A stretch of 64,000 bases of DNA from Porodaedalea pini (Eukaryota; Basidiomycota; Agaricomycetes; Hymenochaetales; Hymenochaetaceae). How positions within the stretch are numbered: the first letter of the stretch is position 1; every line of letters starts with the position of its first letter. The stretch is taken from assembly GCA_002794775.1 (NCBI GenBank), contig NBAY01000044.1:1-64000 (forward strand), written 5' to 3'. The notes below the pieces were generated by a model. The model was not told where the DNA came from. It did not search any database and saw only the letters and a program-made list of their open reading frames with translations. The translations under genes were made by a program, and so were the position numbers. This document shows, piece by piece, positions 63,380 through 64,000 of the stretch.

Positions 63380-64000
63380 AGCCGAGATTCTAGAAGTCTC
63401 AGGGCGTTGCGTTCAGTCTTTCCTTTTCTCCTAGGCGTGTCCACTCCGTGATTCGCCGGCTTTTTCCTCATGTGCTGTTACTACTTGCTTTCTTTTTATT
63501 CCTTCTTATGCCCGCCGGTGTCTCTGGGACGCTTGGTGCCCACGTGCGTCTAGTGCAGACACTCTGGGCTCTCGCTCTTTTATGTGCCAGTCTCCCTTTT
63601 TTTTTGTTCTAGGAATTCATACTTTCACTCCATGATCTTGCAGGTATCTAGTTTGCGTTTTAGAAAACAGCTTTGACTCGGAATGGAAAATTTGGAACTG
63701 TGTTATACCAGTCGTCAACTATACTTTTGGGTGTGATTGTACACACATGTAGGTCTATGACTTCCTTTCTGGTTTATATGAGCGTGCGTTTGACAATTGG
63801 AAATGTGCACGCTACTGACATAAGAGCATGTTGCGTGGCATGAACTTACACGACTCCCAGAGGTTGTAAGACAAGGCGACTTTAAATTTCTGCAGAAGAT
63901 ACTGAGTGTGTCGATGCGGTGAAACTAGCGTTGTAGTTGAGCAGGCTGACTACGATATATTGTTTTCGGTGCTTTTGCAATCGGGCGGATGACTTTACTC
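63380..64000. other. 3' flank of the DUF6534 gene
   Basis: Pyrimidine-rich near the gene, probably 3' UTR. No further gene is visible before the window ends. Confidence 0.5.

Overview
The window looks like a fungal, Agaricomycete-type (mushroom-forming basidiomycete) nuclear contig. Genes are interrupted by short GT-AG introns of about 45-70 bp. The gene families are typical of that group: 7TM proteins of the DUF6533 and DUF6534 kind, an F-box/LRR protein, a P450, a fungal cyclopropane-fatty-acid synthase, and a CACTA transposase of the basidiomycete type. No rRNA, tRNA or prokaryotic signal was seen.

Layout. 1-4472: MITE copies, then a 3.3 kb TIR transposon (element A) carrying broken prolyl-tRNA synthetase sequence. 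4543-9471: host DNA with a minus-strand flavin monooxygenase (single-base frameshift) and a plus-strand DUF6533 membrane protein. 10021-18644: a complete CACTA-superfamily element (CACTG ends, 3-bp duplication AGT) with a degenerate transposase, a degenerate accessory gene and two nested MITEs. 19071-21990: an F-box remnant and a CHFR-type RING/PBZ ubiquitin ligase. 22843-23695: another MITE. 23689-42182: an 18.5 kb giant palindrome flanked by a 9-bp direct repeat. 42361-48252: a 5.9 kb relative of element A (element B) carrying eIF4G and ProRS pieces. 48253-64000: ordinary genes (an unknown small gene, F-box/LRR, cyclopropane synthase, P450, DUF6534) with one mariner-type MITE.

The unusual part is the transposon system. 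The giant palindrome has two arms of about 8.3 kb that stay in exact register from end to end around a 311 bp core. They differ only by a 1526 bp CACTA insertion in the left arm and a few transitions at the tips. Its ends and 9-bp target duplication suggest it moved as one giant foldback (MULE-like) element. Each arm carries intron-containing but broken pieces of three host genes: XPB/Ssl2 helicase (TFIIH), eIF2-alpha and ribosomal protein S6. The CACTA insertion carries a BiP/Kar2 Hsp70 piece, and the right arm keeps its exact empty site. Elements A and B carry ProRS and eIF4G pieces, including one in-frame eIF4G-ProRS chimeric ORF. Three unrelated TIR-type carriers have therefore picked up fragments of conserved transcription, translation and ER-folding genes. 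Introns are retained, so the copying was at DNA level.

Gene identities come from reading protein motifs by eye. Exon borders are approximate unless stated. The palindrome could be a haplotype or read-joining artefact and needs spanning reads.
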